From positions 248,001 through 312,000 of the forward strand of contig NZ_CP020773.1 in assembly GCF_002101335.1 (NCBI RefSeq): a DNA stretch of 64,000 nt. The letters run 5' to 3'. The position numbers were made by a program, and so were the translations under genes. This DNA comes from Staphylococcus lutrae (GTDB lineage Bacteria; Bacillota; Bacilli; Staphylococcales; Staphylococcaceae). The notes beneath the pieces are model-generated. The model had not been told where the DNA came from, made no database searches, and worked only from the letters and a program-made list of their open reading frames with translations. Below, piece after piece: positions 1 to 9,822 of this stretch (position 1 is its first letter; each line of letters opens with the position of its first letter).

Positions 1-41
1 AGGGACGACAGTAGCTTATTCAACCCGTTACTGTCGTCCCT
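1..41. terminator. Intrinsic terminator hairpin at the left edge
   Basis: A perfect 13-bp inverted repeat (AGGGACGACAGTA at 1-13, its complement at 29-41) with a 15-nt loop is followed by TTGTTATATT. It probably ends a gene left of the window; the T-run is short, and the orientation cannot be fixed because the left flank is missing. Confidence 0.55.
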
Positions 42-129
42 TGTTATATTAGACTTTCTATAATACAGTTCCGCTTATATGACGACGATGAATGGCGTCA
101 TGCTGCACAGCAAAGCATTGTGCGTGTCA

Positions 130-966
130 TTAATGACCGTTATATTGAAGTGGATCTGGTCCAATGCGGCGGTCCTCATTCAATTGATCTAACAATTGCA
201 TCTGTGCATCGGATAATTCAAAATCAAAAACAGCTAAATTGTCTTCAATTCGACTCGATGTTACAGACTTAGGAATCGTTACAACATCATGTTGAATATT
301 CCAACGTATGATGACTTGTGCCGGTGATTTTCCAACCTCAGAAGCCACTTGTTTCACCGTTTCATCTTCTAAGATTTGTGCGTTCATTAAAGGAGACCAT
401 GATTCCATTTGTATATGTTGTACTTTTAAATATTGACGTAAACGCGCCTGTGTTAAATACGGGTGGAATTCAACTTGATTAATCACTGGCTTAATGCGTG
501 TTTGGGCTAACAATGCCTCTAAATGTTCAATATTAAAATTACTTACGCCAATATTCTTCACTTTTTGATCATGGTATAAATCTTCCATTCCTCTCCAAGT
601 ATCAATCATGACTGCTTCATCCAAACCCGGCCAATGAACTAAATATAAATCTAAATAATCAAGACCTAAACGATCTAAAGATGCTTGATATGCCTTAGCC
701 ACATTCTCACGGCCATAGTCATCAAGCCAAAGCTTTGAAGTAATGAAAAGATCTTCCCTTGACAAACCAAACGCCTCAATTGCTTCACGAATACCTTCCC
801 CAACTTTTTCTTCGTTTTGGTATATCATTGCTGTATCAATACTTCGGTAGCCACTTTTAATGGCATGCTTTACAGCTTCCTTCGCTTGATCATTATTCTC
901 AACTCTGAATACACCTAAACCCACTTGTGGCATCGTATTTCCATTATAAAAAGTTACATTATTCAT
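130..966 (-). CDS. Aldo/keto reductase
   Basis: NADPH-dependent aldo/keto reductase of 278 residues, the normal length for the small bacterial AKR5-type enzymes that reduce aldehydes and ketones in the cytoplasm. The catalytic tetrad is visible: Asp44 and Tyr49 in the motif DTAMIYQNEEKVG, Lys78 in ITSKLW and His111 in LVHWPG. The C-terminal IPKSV...R segment expected for NADP binding is present near residue 230. The ATG is preceded by AAGGAGAG. It is monocistronic, with 230 bp to the next gene. The physiological substrate cannot be told from sequence. Confidence 0.9.
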   Translation of the reverse strand: MNNVTFYNGNTMPQVGLGVFRVENNDQAKEAVKHAIKSGYRSIDTAMIYQNEEKVGEGIREAIEAFGLSREDLFITSKLWLDDYGRENVAKAYQASLDRLGLDYLDLYLVHWPGLDEAVMIDTWRGMEDLYHDQKVKNIGVSNFNIEHLEALLAQTRIKPVINQVEFHPYLTQARLRQYLKVQHIQMESWSPLMNAQILEDETVKQVASEVGKSPAQVIIRWNIQHDVVTIPKSVTSSRIEDNLAVFDFELSDAQMQLLDQLNEDRRIGPDPLQYNGH

Positions 967-1144
967 CTCATATCTCTCCTTTTCATCTAACTTTATCCTA
1001 TCTGAAAACCCCGCTTTAGTGCAATGAATTGAAACTGGAAACCTTCAATATTCAACGCGTGTATGCCATCTATATCAAATCTATGAACACCTATGACAAG
1101 CGATAGGTAGATGTAATCATCATATTCTCATTACAGCACGTATC

Positions 1145-1180
1145 AAAAAAAGGGAACGATATTCAAATGATATCGTCCCC
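1145..1180 (-). terminator. Rho-independent terminator of the NERD-like gene
   Basis: On the minus strand, GGGACGATAT pairs with ATATCGTTCCC (one bulged base) and runs directly into TTTTTTT. It lies about 20 bp after the stop codon of the gene at 1200-2111. The 967-1144 stretch between this and the reductase gene shows nothing else. Confidence 0.8.
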
Positions 1181-1199
1181 CACACGTTGTGATTCATGA

Positions 1200-2111
1200 T
1201 TAATTAAATGATTCAATTTCGTCCATGATATTTTGTAAATCATTGACATCATATTGAATGCGCCCATGAAAGACAAACTTATTGAAGAAATCATTTAACT
1301 GCAACGGACCAACCAAAACTTTAGTCGCACCTTGTGATGCATAATTTGAAATGGTGATCGCTTCTTCATGACGTGGATTAAAGTATAAAATGGCAGTTGG
1401 TGTATATTTCAAATCTAGTTCGCGTTGTAACTTCACTGCTAATGATTCAATATGTGACAATCGTTCAGTATAATCCACAATTGATAACGCATTTTCAGTT
1501 TCACGATTTTGATCTAAAACAATGGTTTGCGGTGTTTGTGGATTTAAATTTAATGTTTTAAACACTTGTTCCATCATAGGATTTTTAGAAAACTGTTGCT
1601 GACTAATTCCTTGATATACATGCCCTTTTAACAGCTCTGAGTCAATGAGGTATAGACCTGTACGCGTCAAAACAAGATGGCTTACCCGTGTAATATGCTC
1701 TAAATCATTTGTCGGCAAAAAGATATTCGCCATAATGTGCATATCTTCTGGTCGAATTCTCTTTTCTTTCACTAAACGTTCCCGAATGCCGAGTAAGCGC
1801 ATGTCCGTCACGTATTCACTATGATTTTTTGAAAAAAGTTTTAAAGCATCAATTTCTCTGTTTTTCGACGACATCATTGTTTCATATTCTTCTTTATGTC
1901 GTGCTTCTGCTTTTTTCTTGTCAATACGGACTTTTTCAAGTTCTTCCTGGTGTTCGTGCGTTAACTTATCTTGCTTCTCTTGATAGCGATGCGCATATGT
2001 TTCTTTAGTTTTCTTTTTGCTTTTCAATGCCACTAAGAACAAAATAAAGAATAATGCTGCAACAACAATCGCAGCGATTAGGCCGATTTCCATTGGACCA
2101 AATTGTATCAT
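1200..2111 (-). CDS. Membrane-anchored coiled-coil protein with NERD-like domain
   Basis: 303 residues. One N-terminal membrane helix (about residues 6-30) is followed by a Lys/Glu-rich coiled coil (about 33-95). The cytoplasmic C-terminal part has the pattern SHLVLTRTGLYLIDSE...KGHVYQG, resembling the strand-turn-strand start of NERD (nuclease-related) domains. That match is weak, and the usual acidic/Lys nuclease residues are not convincing, so no activity is claimed. The ATG at 2111 is chosen because AAGGAAGG sits 8 nt upstream; a TTG two codons earlier would leave only 2 nt. Function unknown. Confidence 0.6.
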   Translation of the reverse strand: MIQFGPMEIGLIAAIVVAALFFILFLVALKSKKKTKETYAHRYQEKQDKLTHEHQEELEKVRIDKKKAEARHKEEYETMMSSKNREIDALKLFSKNHSEYVTDMRLLGIRERLVKEKRIRPEDMHIMANIFLPTNDLEHITRVSHLVLTRTGLYLIDSELLKGHVYQGISQQQFSKNPMMEQVFKTLNLNPQTPQTIVLDQNRETENALSIVDYTERLSHIESLAVKLQRELDLKYTPTAILYFNPRHEEAITISNYASQGATKVLVGPLQLNDFFNKFVFHGRIQYDVNDLQNIMDEIESFN

Positions 2112-2199
2112 GAGCAATACCTTCCTTTTATAACTTTTCTACAGTTATTTCTATTATATTAAATAACTATAAAATTAGCGATACTAATCAACAAGAAAT

Positions 2200-3399
2200 T
2201 TATTTCAGAGCATTTACAGCATCTTTTAATAATTGAACTTTATCCACACGTTCCCAAGGGAGCTGCACGTCTGTACGACCAAAATGACCGTAAGCAGCGG
2301 TTTGTTTATAGATTGGTTTTTGTAAATCTAACATTTGAATAATGCCAGCTGGACGTAAATCAAAGTTTTTACTCACGGCTTCAATCAAAAGTTCCTCTTT
2401 GACCTTCCCAGTGCCAAAAGTATCAATGGCAATCGATACCGGTTGCGCTACCCCAATTGCATAGGCCAGTTGCACTTCACACTTGTCAGCAAGATCTGCA
2501 GCAACAATATTTTTGGCAACATAACGCGCCGCATATGCAGCCGAACGGTCAACTTTTGTAGGATCTTTACCAGAAAATGCACCGCCACCATGACGTGCAT
2601 ATCCCCCGTACGTATCAACAATGATTTTACGGCCTGTTAAGCCGGCATCTCCTTGTGGTCCACCAATTACGAAACGTCCTGTTGGATTAATGAAAAATTT
2701 TGTATCTTCATCTAAAAGCTTTTCATCAACCGTTGGGTAAATAACATGGGCTTTAATATCATTTTGAATTTTCTCAAGTTCAACTTCTTCATGATGTTGA
2801 GAAGAAATAACAATCGTATCGATTCGCTTAGGTTGATCGTTTTCATCATATTCCACAGTTACTTGTACTTTCCCATCCGGTCTTAAATAATCTAAAGTGC
2901 CATTTTTACGCACTTCAGATAAACGTTTAGATAATTTATGTGATAAATCAATTGGTAATGGCATGAGTGCCTCTGTTTCATTTGTCGCAAATCCAAACAT
3001 TAATCCTTGATCGCCTGCACCTGTGTTGAGTACCTCTTCATTTGAATCATCGCGGTATTCTAGCGCACGATCTACCCCTTGTGCGATATCTGGTGATTGT
3101 TCATCAATAGCAGTTAATACTGACATCGTCTTATAATCGTAACCATACTTCGCTCGTGTGTAACCAATTTCTTTGACTGTTTCTCTTACGACTTTCGGGA
3201 TATCAACATATGTAGAAGTTGAAATCTCACCTGCAATTAATGCCATTCCAGTCGTCACTGTTGTTTCACAAGCGACACGTGCATCTGGGTCTCCTTTTAA
3301 GATTTCATCTAAAATTGCATCAGAAATTTGGTCAGCAATTTTGTCTGGGTGACCCTCAGTAACTGATTCTGAAGTGAATAAACGTCTGTTATAAGTCAT
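2200..3399 (-). CDS. metK: S-adenosylmethionine synthetase
   Basis: Makes SAM from methionine and ATP. The 399 residues match the family length. Seen: the N-terminal [16 protein letters not shown]/methionine-binding motif, [10 protein letters not shown] near residue 120, and the [16 protein letters not shown] loop near 265. The frame stays open 34 codons further upstream, but that extension would run through the leader terminator. The correct start is the second of two adjacent ATGs (3399), with AAAAGGAGT at optimal distance. The gene has its own promoter, a SAM-I riboswitch and a leader terminator, so SAM feeds back on its synthesis. Confidence 0.98.
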   Translation of the reverse strand: MTYNRRLFTSESVTEGHPDKIADQISDAILDEILKGDPDARVACETTVTTGMALIAGEISTSTYVDIPKVVRETVKEIGYTRAKYGYDYKTMSVLTAIDEQSPDIAQGVDRALEYRDDSNEEVLNTGAGDQGLMFGFATNETEALMPLPIDLSHKLSKRLSEVRKNGTLDYLRPDGKVQVTVEYDENDQPKRIDTIVISSQHHEEVELEKIQNDIKAHVIYPTVDEKLLDEDTKFFINPTGRFVIGGPQGDAGLTGRKIIVDTYGGYARHGGGAFSGKDPTKVDRSAAYAARYVAKNIVAADLADKCEVQLAYAIGVAQPVSIAIDTFGTGKVKEELLIEAVSKNFDLRPAGIIQMLDLQKPIYKQTAAYGHFGRTDVQLPWERVDKVQLLKDAVNALK

Positions 3400-3444
3400 C
3401 ATATACTCCTTTTTATCAAATATTACGAACATTCTCTCTCTGAG

Positions 3445-3491
3445 CTCAATAAAAAAGAGCCTTTCGACACTATTAAATAGAGTGAAGGCTC
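3445..3491 (-). terminator. Leader terminator of the metK riboswitch
   Basis: On the minus strand AGAGCCTTCACT pairs with AGTGTCGAAAGGCTCT and runs into TTTTTT. It lies between the SAM aptamer and the metK ribosome-binding site, so it is the expression platform: SAM binding frees this hairpin and stops transcription. Confidence 0.85.
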
Positions 3492-3504
3492 TAACGTCCA
3501 TTCG

Positions 3505-3616
3505 CTCTTATCGTTCAGACCATAGAAATGTCTGCAAACGGTTTGGCACCTTTCTTCGTTAAAAGAGGTTGCTGGGTTTCATTGGGTCCATGTCCCTCCA
3601 CCACTCAGGATAAGAG
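3505..3616 (-). promoter_or_regulatory. SAM-I (S-box) riboswitch upstream of metK
   Basis: The conserved S-box elements appear in order on the minus strand: GGTGGAGGGAC, AATGAAACCCAGCAACC, and AAGGTGCCAAA with GCAGA. The P1 helix closes perfectly, with CTCTTATC (3616-3609) pairing with GATAAGAG (3512-3505). The downstream terminator and metK complete a standard SAM-I regulatory leader. Confidence 0.97.
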
Positions 3617-3630
3617 AATCCGTTGTTTTC

Positions 3631-3659
3631 ATATTACATAAATTTGATTACGATGTCAA
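3631..3659 (-). promoter_or_regulatory. Sigma-A promoter of metK
   Basis: Minus strand TTGACA (3659-3654), a 17-nt spacer, and TAATAT (3636-3631). Transcription would begin near 3624, just before the riboswitch P1 helix. Confidence 0.8.
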
Positions 3660-3810
3660 TTTCATCAATGCATCCTAGAATTCATTGCGTTCCTTGCTGT
3701 ACGAAATGTTTCAGTTGGAAGTGCCCACTACTATAGTGAAAAATTACTTTACTTTCTTTATTTTATCTTTATTTTTTCTAAATTCGGTATGGATTATTTA
3801 GCGAATATGT

Positions 3811-3837
3811 TATACTTTTTAAATGTAAAGGCTTACA
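3811..3837 (+). promoter_or_regulatory. pckA -10 region and CcpA cre-like site
   Basis: TATACT at 3811-3816 is a likely -10; the -35 is weak. Immediately downstream, TGTAAAGGCTTACA (3824-3837) is a palindrome that differs from the CcpA cre consensus only at the central C (G here). Covering the start site, it would act by blocking RNA polymerase. This fits the known glucose repression of gluconeogenic pckA in Gram-positive bacteria. Confidence 0.6.
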
Positions 3838-3867
3838 TTTTCAATATTAATTTGGAGGGATGATACC

Positions 3868-5454
3868 ATGTCATTCGACAAAGAAGCAATTGGCACATTA
3901 ATTGATAAACCGAGTTCACATTTTCAACTGACTACGACAGAGCTCTACAATAAAATTCTGAAAAGAAACGAAGCTGTGTTAACAGAGTCAGGTGCAATCA
4001 ATGCCAACACAGGAGAATATACGGGACGCTCCCCTAAAGATAAATTTATTGTTGATAATCCACAAGTTAAAGATGATATTGATTGGGGGAGCGTTAATCA
4101 ACCTATCTCAGAAGAAAAATTTTTAAAGCTGTATGATAAAGTCATGGATTATTTAAATCAAAAAGATGAATTATTTGTCTTTAGCGGCTATGCAGGAAGT
4201 GACAAACAATCACAACTTAAACTATCCGTCATCAATGAATATGCATGGCATAATTTATTTGTTCAAAATTTATTTATCAAACCCAGTTCAAAGGAAGAAG
4301 CGTCTAAAATTAAAGCAGATTTCACCCTCATCTCTGCACCGCGCTTTAAAGCAGATCCTGAAATCGATGGGACACGTTCGGAAACATTTGTTATTATTTC
4401 ATTCAAACACAAAGTTGTCCTTATCGGAGGCACAGAATATGCTGGAGAAATGAAAAAGTCCATTTTCTCTGTGATGAACTACTTACTACCACAAAGAAAC
4501 ATTTTAAGTATGCACTGCTCTGCTAACGTTGGTGATAAGGGGGATGTTGCACTCTTCTTCGGTTTATCAGGAACAGGTAAAACAACACTTTCTGCTGATC
4601 CGGATCGCAAACTGATTGGTGATGATGAACATGGTTGGAATGACAACGGTGTCTTTAACATTGAAGGCGGTTGTTACGCAAAGGCCATTCACCTATCTGC
4701 TGATAAGGAACCTCAGATTTACAAAGCCATTCGATATGGAACAGTATTAGAAAATGTCGTTGTTAATCCACAGGGCGATATCGATTTTGACGACAATCGT
4801 TATACTGAAAACACACGTGCGGCCTACCCTATCGATCATATTGATAATATCGTATTGCCTTCCAAAGCATCACATCCGAATACGATTATTTTTCTTACAG
4901 CAGATGCTTTTGGTGTCCTACCTCCAATTGCTAAATTAAATAAAGACCAAGCAATGTATCACTTCTTAAGTGGCTTCACCTCTAAATTAGCAGGGACGGA
5001 ACGTGGCGTAACAGAACCTCAGCCTTCATTTTCGACTTGTTTCGGCGCGCCGTTTCTCCCATTAAGAGCTGAAGTGTATGCCAAATTATTAGGCCATTTA
5101 ATCGATGAACATGAAGTAGATGTCTATCTTGTAAATACCGGCTGGACTGGCGGTCAATATGGAACCGGTAACCGTATAAAGTTAAAATATACTCGTAAAA
5201 TGGTTAACGCCGCTATAAACGGCACATTAAAATCAGTAACTTTCGAAAAAGATCACATCTTTGGTCTATCGATACCTACAGAAATTGAAGGCGTACCGAC
5301 AACCATTTTACAACCTAAAAATGCATGGTCTGATAAAACAGCCTATGATCAACAAGCACAAAGTTTAGTCGATCGCTTTAAAGAAAACTTCAAAAAATTT
5401 GGCACAGAAGCACAGCACCTTGAATCCACTGGTGGCTTCAAAAGTCAAAATTAG
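3868..5454 (+). CDS. pckA: Phosphoenolpyruvate carboxykinase (ATP)
   Basis: Converts oxaloacetate and ATP to PEP, CO2 and ADP, the committed step of gluconeogenesis. At 528 residues it is standard for the ATP-dependent family. Seen: the P-loop (kinase-1a) [11 protein letters not shown] at residues 232-242, metal-binding LIGDDEHGW shortly after, and the [12 protein letters not shown] segment near residue 345. TTGGAGGGATGATACC gives a strong ribosome-binding site before the ATG. It is divergent from metK and shares the 470-bp intergenic region with it. Expression is probably CcpA-repressed through the cre-like site at its start. Confidence 0.98.
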   Translation: MSFDKEAIGTLIDKPSSHFQLTTTELYNKILKRNEAVLTESGAINANTGEYTGRSPKDKFIVDNPQVKDDIDWGSVNQPISEEKFLKLYDKVMDYLNQKDELFVFSGYAGSDKQSQLKLSVINEYAWHNLFVQNLFIKPSSKEEASKIKADFTLISAPRFKADPEIDGTRSETFVIISFKHKVVLIGGTEYAGEMKKSIFSVMNYLLPQRNILSMHCSANVGDKGDVALFFGLSGTGKTTLSADPDRKLIGDDEHGWNDNGVFNIEGGCYAKAIHLSADKEPQIYKAIRYGTVLENVVVNPQGDIDFDDNRYTENTRAAYPIDHIDNIVLPSKASHPNTIIFLTADAFGVLPPIAKLNKDQAMYHFLSGFTSKLAGTERGVTEPQPSFSTCFGAPFLPLRAEVYAKLLGHLIDEHEVDVYLVNTGWTGGQYGTGNRIKLKYTRKMVNAAINGTLKSVTFEKDHIFGLSIPTEIEGVPTTILQPKNAWSDKTAYDQQAQSLVDRFKENFKKFGTEAQHLESTGGFKSQN

Positions 5455-5468
5455 ACGACAATCAAATG

Positions 5469-5516
5469 AACGGGATGAAAATCTATTTTAATTTAGATTT
5501 TCACCCCGTTCTCTTC
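5469..5516 (+). terminator. Terminator of pckA
   Basis: A 17-bp near-perfect stem, AACGGG and TGAAAATCTA (5469-5485) against TAGATTTTCA and CCCGTT (5494-5510), is followed by CTCTTCT. It lies 15 bp after the pckA stop. Confidence 0.85.
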
Positions 5517-5610
5517 TATATATCACTGATTAATTAGCTTTCATTCGACTCGCTATTGCGCCTTTAGCAAATTAAAAACATCTCAGTCTGAATGCATTTG
5601 ATTTGCTCAA

Positions 5611-6384
5611 TCATCCTTTATTTGCTTCAACTTGCGCTATCCAGTGTTGGATATAATCCAATACTTGTCGTAATGCATCTGGACGCGGGACGTGTCCTTC
5701 ATCCATTTGATAAAATGTATCGTAACGTGCACCAACACGTTGCAGGTGCTCCTCCAAGTAATAAGCTTGATGAATGCCCACCTGTCGATCCTTTCCACCA
5801 TGAATAATCAAAATTGGAGGCGCATCAGAGTGAATCGTTTTTAACGCATTTCTGGATTCATAAGCTTCAACTTCTTTTTTGGGGTGGCCGATCATTCGAC
5901 GTAACATTCCACGTAAATCCACGCGTTCTTCATACATCAAATGTATATCTGACACACCACCCCAAATGATATAGCTGTCCGCCATAACCGTTTGAAAAGT
6001 CAACAATCCTTGAATGCCTCCGCGTGAAAATCCGATCAAATGTAATGGAATATGCGCATACTGTGCTTTCAACATTTCCGCAGCAACAATCACATCCTCA
6101 AGATCATCACCTGCAAATGCATCATGACCGTCACTCCCATTATTCCCACGATAATACGGTGCAAATACAAGAGTATGCGGTGATATAAATTGGAGTAGTC
6201 GTGCAAATCGAACGCGACCCACCTGTCCCTTTCCACCCCGTAAATACATAATCACTCGTTTCACTGGTGCTTCAGGGAGAATACACAGGCCTTTGACATG
6301 TAGCGCATGCACTTGATAAGTCCATTCTTCAACACGAAATCCCTTCAAAAAAGCTGGCATTCTTTTACTCTTGATAAAAGCCAA
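5611..6384 (-). CDS. Alpha/beta-hydrolase of the prolyl-oligopeptidase type
   Basis: Predicted cytoplasmic serine hydrolase of 257 residues. The nucleophile elbow GFSRGG puts Ser120 in place. The acid is probably the Asp in IHGGKDRQVG near residue 203, and the histidine that of DEGHVPRP near 234. An N-terminal YLRGGKGQVG segment could form the oxyanion hole. Substrate unknown. The 5' end overlaps the upstream Nudix gene by 20 bp, so the two are cotranscribed. The start is uncertain: TTG at 6384 has GAAGGA unusually close, and ATG at 6360 has almost no ribosome-binding site. Confidence 0.75.
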   Translation of the reverse strand: MAFIKSKRMPAFLKGFRVEEWTYQVHALHVKGLCILPEAPVKRVIMYLRGGKGQVGRVRFARLLQFISPHTLVFAPYYRGNNGSDGHDAFAGDDLEDVIVAAEMLKAQYAHIPLHLIGFSRGGIQGLLTFQTVMADSYIIWGGVSDIHLMYEERVDLRGMLRRMIGHPKKEVEAYESRNALKTIHSDAPPILIIHGGKDRQVGIHQAYYLEEHLQRVGARYDTFYQMDEGHVPRPDALRQVLDYIQHWIAQVEANKG

Positions 6385-6898
6385 GTTCCTTCACCCTTTC
6401 TACACACCGTAAAATGGCTGGATCTTTTAACAAGAAGCTCTTATCTTCTTCCCTCACTGATTTTAAAGAATCGGTTAACACCGGACCCGCAGTCTCAAAA
6501 TAATGCGCATGTGTTTCTATATCTTTGACCATCACGGCATAGACATCTTTTTTAAAATGCTTTTGATCGCTCTGAACTTCATATTGCGCAATATAATATA
6601 TATGTTCAGCAATTGCGCCGGTTTCTTCATAAAGTTCCCTCTTTACTGCCGCTTGACTTGTCTCCCCTTGTTCACGCTTACCACCTGGAAATTCTATTCC
6701 CCGCTCTTGATGAAACGTAAGTACCCATTGCTGTTGGAAAATAGGCAATGCGAGAACATGTCCTCCATCTTTTATATCAGCATCATTTTTAAAAGCTAAT
6801 GTCACGAGTTGCTGATTATCATCCGTATACCTCACACCCATACGCCCTTTCTGTGTTACAATATGATTTATTAAAGGAGGATTCATAATGAAAATCAT
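6365..6898 (-). CDS. ytkD: Nudix hydrolase, YtkD-type nucleoside triphosphatase
   Basis: 177-residue Nudix enzyme. The full Nudix box is present: Gly73, Glu79, Arg87-Glu88, Glu91-Glu92 and Gly94 in the pattern GX5EX7REXXEEXG. Gene position and length match the YtkD family of Firmicutes, which hydrolyses purine (including oxidised) NTPs and has been linked to nucleotide-pool cleaning. The ATG at 6898 has GAGG 9 nt upstream; the internal ATG at 6886 has none. Its first 11 bp overlap, head to head, the start of yidD on the other strand, and its 3' end overlaps the hydrolase gene. Confidence 0.85.
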   Translation of the reverse strand: MIFIMNPPLINHIVTQKGRMGVRYTDDNQQLVTLAFKNDADIKDGGHVLALPIFQQQWVLTFHQERGIEFPGGKREQGETSQAAVKRELYEETGAIAEHIYYIAQYEVQSDQKHFKKDVYAVMVKDIETHAHYFETAGPVLTDSLKSVREEDKSFLLKDPAILRCVERVKELGFYQE

Positions 6899-7163
6899 TT
6901 TAATATACCTCGTTCGTTTTTATCAGCGTTGTATCTCACCTTTAACGCCGCCCTCATGTCGTTTTTATCCAACATGTTCTAATTATACATTAGAAGCAAT
7001 CCAAGTTCACGGTGCGATAAAAGGAAGCTGGTTGGGGCTGAAACGCATTTTAAAGTGTCACCCCTTCCATAAAGGCGGATTTGACCCTGTTCCCTTAAAA
7101 AAATCATCTCATTCTGATTCTTCATGCAACAACGACCGATGTACAACGGGCGGCTCAAAATAG
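6888..7163 (+). CDS. yidD: Membrane protein insertion efficiency factor YidD
   Basis: 91-residue YidD family member, a small membrane-associated protein that helps YidC insert membrane proteins. The family core is clear: [18 protein letters not shown] with its conserved cysteines, then the Leu-Lys-Arg-Cys-His-Pro and GGFDPVP segments. AAAGGAGG precedes the ATG. It starts head to head with ytkD, and its last 55 bp overlap the 3' end of menC on the opposite strand, so both ends lie in coding DNA of neighbours. Confidence 0.95.
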   Translation: MKIILIYLVRFYQRCISPLTPPSCRFYPTCSNYTLEAIQVHGAIKGSWLGLKRILKCHPFHKGGFDPVPLKKSSHSDSSCNNDRCTTGGSK

Positions 7164-8101
7164 AGCTGTCCGTGCTTTAAACGCCCAGAGTTTTCACATA
7201 TATCTCGGTCAAAATAATAACCTTCCGGCGATACATCGCCGGCATAATCTCCCCATTGACTCAACCATGCTGTAAAATAACGACTTAATCCACATTCATA
7301 CATACCACCGATAACAATTTTTACATGCTCTTTTTGCAATCGCTGCATTATCTCTAGCGTACGATCAATCCCTCCGAGACGAAAAGGTTTTAAAACAACG
7401 ACTTGTACATGTTGATGTTCTATATCATATAAAATTCGCTCGATACACGTCGCATGTTCATCAATCGCAATCATTGGGAGTTCATCAAAAGGCAACGTGG
7501 CATCTAACACCTCAAATGGTTCCTCTATATATGCAAGATATGATTTCAAAGCCTTTAAATCATGCATATGTGCTGCCGTCAACGATTGATTCGCATCGAT
7601 AGAAATCGGAATGTCTGGATACATCGTTGCAATCAGCTTAACTTGTTCGACGATTCGATCTGACCATTTCATTTTAATTCGACCCGCATGATCAAAACGC
7701 ATCATACGTTGTGAGAAATCACCATTGATTGTTAATGTCATTGGCACTTGAAAGGATTCAAGCTGAAAAAACATTTGATAAAAAGCCATAACAGCGGTTG
7801 CTCGTGCAGCCGGCGTTTCATCAAGCGACGTTAAAAAGTGTTGCGCTGCTTCAAATGATTCAATCGATTGATGACGTACTGTATCAAACCAAGAAATCAA
7901 CGCGAATTGAACGGTTTTAATCGTTTCTTGATGATACCAAGGCGAATCGAAAGCATTACATTCTCCAAACCACGAATGGCCTTTGTCATCTATCCACTCA
8001 ACAAAAAGTGTAGGTCGATGTGTCATATGCACTAAAGGGGTGTGCACAGCATGAACAAAAGAAGGCTGATATATGTGAAAATGCATTTCAGTTAATCTCA
8101 T
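7109..8101 (-). CDS. menC: o-Succinylbenzoate synthase
   Basis: Enolase-superfamily enzyme that dehydrates SHCHC to o-succinylbenzoate in menaquinone synthesis. At 330 residues it keeps the barrel catalytic set: Lys143/Lys145 in KMKW, metal ligands Asp169, Glu193/194 and Asp214, and Lys238 in [10 protein letters not shown]. It starts 2 bp after the menE stop, so the two are translationally linked. Low similarity across the family is normal for MenC, but the menE context fixes the call. Confidence 0.93.
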   Translation of the reverse strand: MRLTEMHFHIYQPSFVHAVHTPLVHMTHRPTLFVEWIDDKGHSWFGECNAFDSPWYHQETIKTVQFALISWFDTVRHQSIESFEAAQHFLTSLDETPAARATAVMAFYQMFFQLESFQVPMTLTINGDFSQRMMRFDHAGRIKMKWSDRIVEQVKLIATMYPDIPISIDANQSLTAAHMHDLKALKSYLAYIEEPFEVLDATLPFDELPMIAIDEHATCIERILYDIEHQHVQVVVLKPFRLGGIDRTLEIMQRLQKEHVKIVIGGMYECGLSRYFTAWLSQWGDYAGDVSPEGYYFDRDICENSGRLKHGQLYFEPPVVHRSLLHEESE

Positions 8102-8103
8102 TT

Positions 8104-9501
8104 TTATCCCTCATTTAAAAGTCGTCTTTGCAGTTTGCCAGTACTTGTATACGGTAATGCATCAACAAAATAAATATGTACCGGTAACTTATACTTCGCT
8201 AAACGTGCTTCAAGAAATGCTTCCATATCATTCACCCATTGTTGTGCAACAAGATATAAAATAGGGCGTTGTCCCCATTGCACATCTTTAACCGCGGTAC
8301 ACATTGCGTCAATGATATTGGGGTGTGACTTAGCCACAGTTTCAATCTCATATGGATAAATATTCTCTCCTCCACTAATAATCAAGTCTTTTCGTCGATC
8401 GTGAATATACACACGCCCCTTGTCATCAATACTCGCAATATCCCCAGTTTTAAAATAACCTTCATGATCAAAAGTATTTGCCATCTGTTGTGGATACAAA
8501 TAGCCTTGCATGACATTGCCTCCTTTAATGCAGAGCTCACCGTGGCCATTCTCATCTGCATCTACAATTTTAAGAGAAATGTCTCTGCTTGGACATCCTA
8601 CTGTGTTCGGACTTTCAGATAACATTTTCGGATTTGCCGTTAAAAATTGAGAACACGTCTCAGTCATACCGAACGAGTTGTATATAGGAAGTTGTCGATC
8701 TAACGCTTGACGGATAAATTGCCCGTCCAATTTAGCGCCTCCGAGTAATATGCTTTTCAAGTGATACGGTTGATCCAAACCTTGTTCCATTAAGCGCATT
8801 AAAGTCACCGGCACTAAAGAAACATGCGTAATCTTTTCTTTTTGTAGTAAAGCGACAACTTTAGAAGTATTGAATTTTTCAAGCAAAAATACAGTAAATC
8901 CGTACTGCACACTTCTTAATAAAATGCTTAAACCAGAAATATGATAAATAGGTAACACGGTCAACCATTTCGATTCTGTTGAAAAACCAAGCGTTTGCAA
9001 ACAAGCCTGCGCACTCATTCGATGATTTTCAAAAGTTTGTGGCACTGCTTTTTGAGGCCCTGTCGTACCAGAAGTAAACATAATGGATGCGATATGCTGT
9101 TCATTTAGTCCCGTATGTTGAGGTAACTCTGCATCAATTGCAACTTTCAAATCCATTGATTGAATGACTTGTACCGAAGTTTGAAGTGTTATGTGCGGTT
9201 GCGTACTGATGATTAAATCAACGTCTATGGATGCCATTTGACCGTCTATTTCATAAGCTGTAAGTCGATTGTTAATTAATGCAATTTCAATACCATATAA
9301 CCAGGCCCCATGAATGAGAACGACCGCTTCAATAGAATTGTTAACATAGAGTCCAATGCGAGAACGTTGCAATTGCTTTAAGGCTGCCCCTATCTCCAGC
9401 GCGCGCCGTAGCAAGTCTTCAAAGGTGACTTTTTCATCACATGTCTGTATTGCAATCTTTGTTGGATGTTGGTTGGCTTGTTGAATGAGCCAATGTTCCA
9501 T
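8104..9501 (-). CDS. menE: 2-Succinylbenzoate--CoA ligase
   Basis: ANL-superfamily adenylating enzyme (465 residues) that activates o-succinylbenzoate to its CoA ester, the step after MenC in menaquinone synthesis. Seen: the P-loop-like SIMFTSGTTGPQKAVP near residue 140, NSFGMTETCSQF near 270, the GYFKTGD hinge region and the C-terminal catalytic Lys in YTSTGKLQR. It is the first gene of the menE-menC pair. The ribosome-binding site is G-rich (GGGGGGAC). Confidence 0.95.
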   Translation of the reverse strand: MEHWLIQQANQHPTKIAIQTCDEKVTFEDLLRRALEIGAALKQLQRSRIGLYVNNSIEAVVLIHGAWLYGIEIALINNRLTAYEIDGQMASIDVDLIISTQPHITLQTSVQVIQSMDLKVAIDAELPQHTGLNEQHIASIMFTSGTTGPQKAVPQTFENHRMSAQACLQTLGFSTESKWLTVLPIYHISGLSILLRSVQYGFTVFLLEKFNTSKVVALLQKEKITHVSLVPVTLMRLMEQGLDQPYHLKSILLGGAKLDGQFIRQALDRQLPIYNSFGMTETCSQFLTANPKMLSESPNTVGCPSRDISLKIVDADENGHGELCIKGGNVMQGYLYPQQMANTFDHEGYFKTGDIASIDDKGRVYIHDRRKDLIISGGENIYPYEIETVAKSHPNIIDAMCTAVKDVQWGQRPILYLVAQQWVNDMEAFLEARLAKYKLPVHIYFVDALPYTSTGKLQRRLLNEG

Positions 9502-9738
9502 AATTGTCCCCCCAGAAATAACAAAGTTTCATTATGACTTATTATAGACTGAATCGATCGTTCTTGCATGATTTTAAGACAAAATAATGTGACGCAACCC
9601 TCTTCCAAAACCTGTCAACAATCGATTATCATATGTGACTCCAATCGCAAAGGACGTTCACCACGTACCACTCACAATGACCATCCTGATGCATCGATGT
9701 TTTAATTGAATCCATCACAAATCAAGGAGACATACGAA
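9502..9738. other. Intergenic stretch upstream of menE
   Basis: No open frame with a ribosome-binding site was seen on either strand. It marks the junction between core menE and the variable segment. Confidence 0.4.
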
Positions 9739-9809
9739 ATCCCCTTCAAAGAGACATTCGTAATGTCTACATTGAAAGGGATGATATGACACAAAATATT
9801 TTTGTATCA
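9739..9809 (-). terminator. Nested hairpins after the ula regulator gene
   Basis: TGACACAAAA and TTTTGTATCA (9787-9809) form a 10-bp arm palindrome with one mismatch. Next to it, ATCCCCTTCAA/TTGAAAGGGAT (9739-9782, one mismatch) encloses a perfect inner stem AGACATT-cgt-AATGTCT. They lie just after the regulator stop on the minus strand. The T-run is poor, so this may be a weak terminator or a protein-binding site. Confidence 0.4.
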
Positions 9810-9822
9810 CACGAGACATGAC

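Noticed and set aside
3400..3501. 34-codon N-terminal extension of metK
   Set aside because: It would be translated through the riboswitch terminator and lacks a ribosome-binding site; AAAAGGAGT serves the ATG at 3399, and the family N-terminus begins there.
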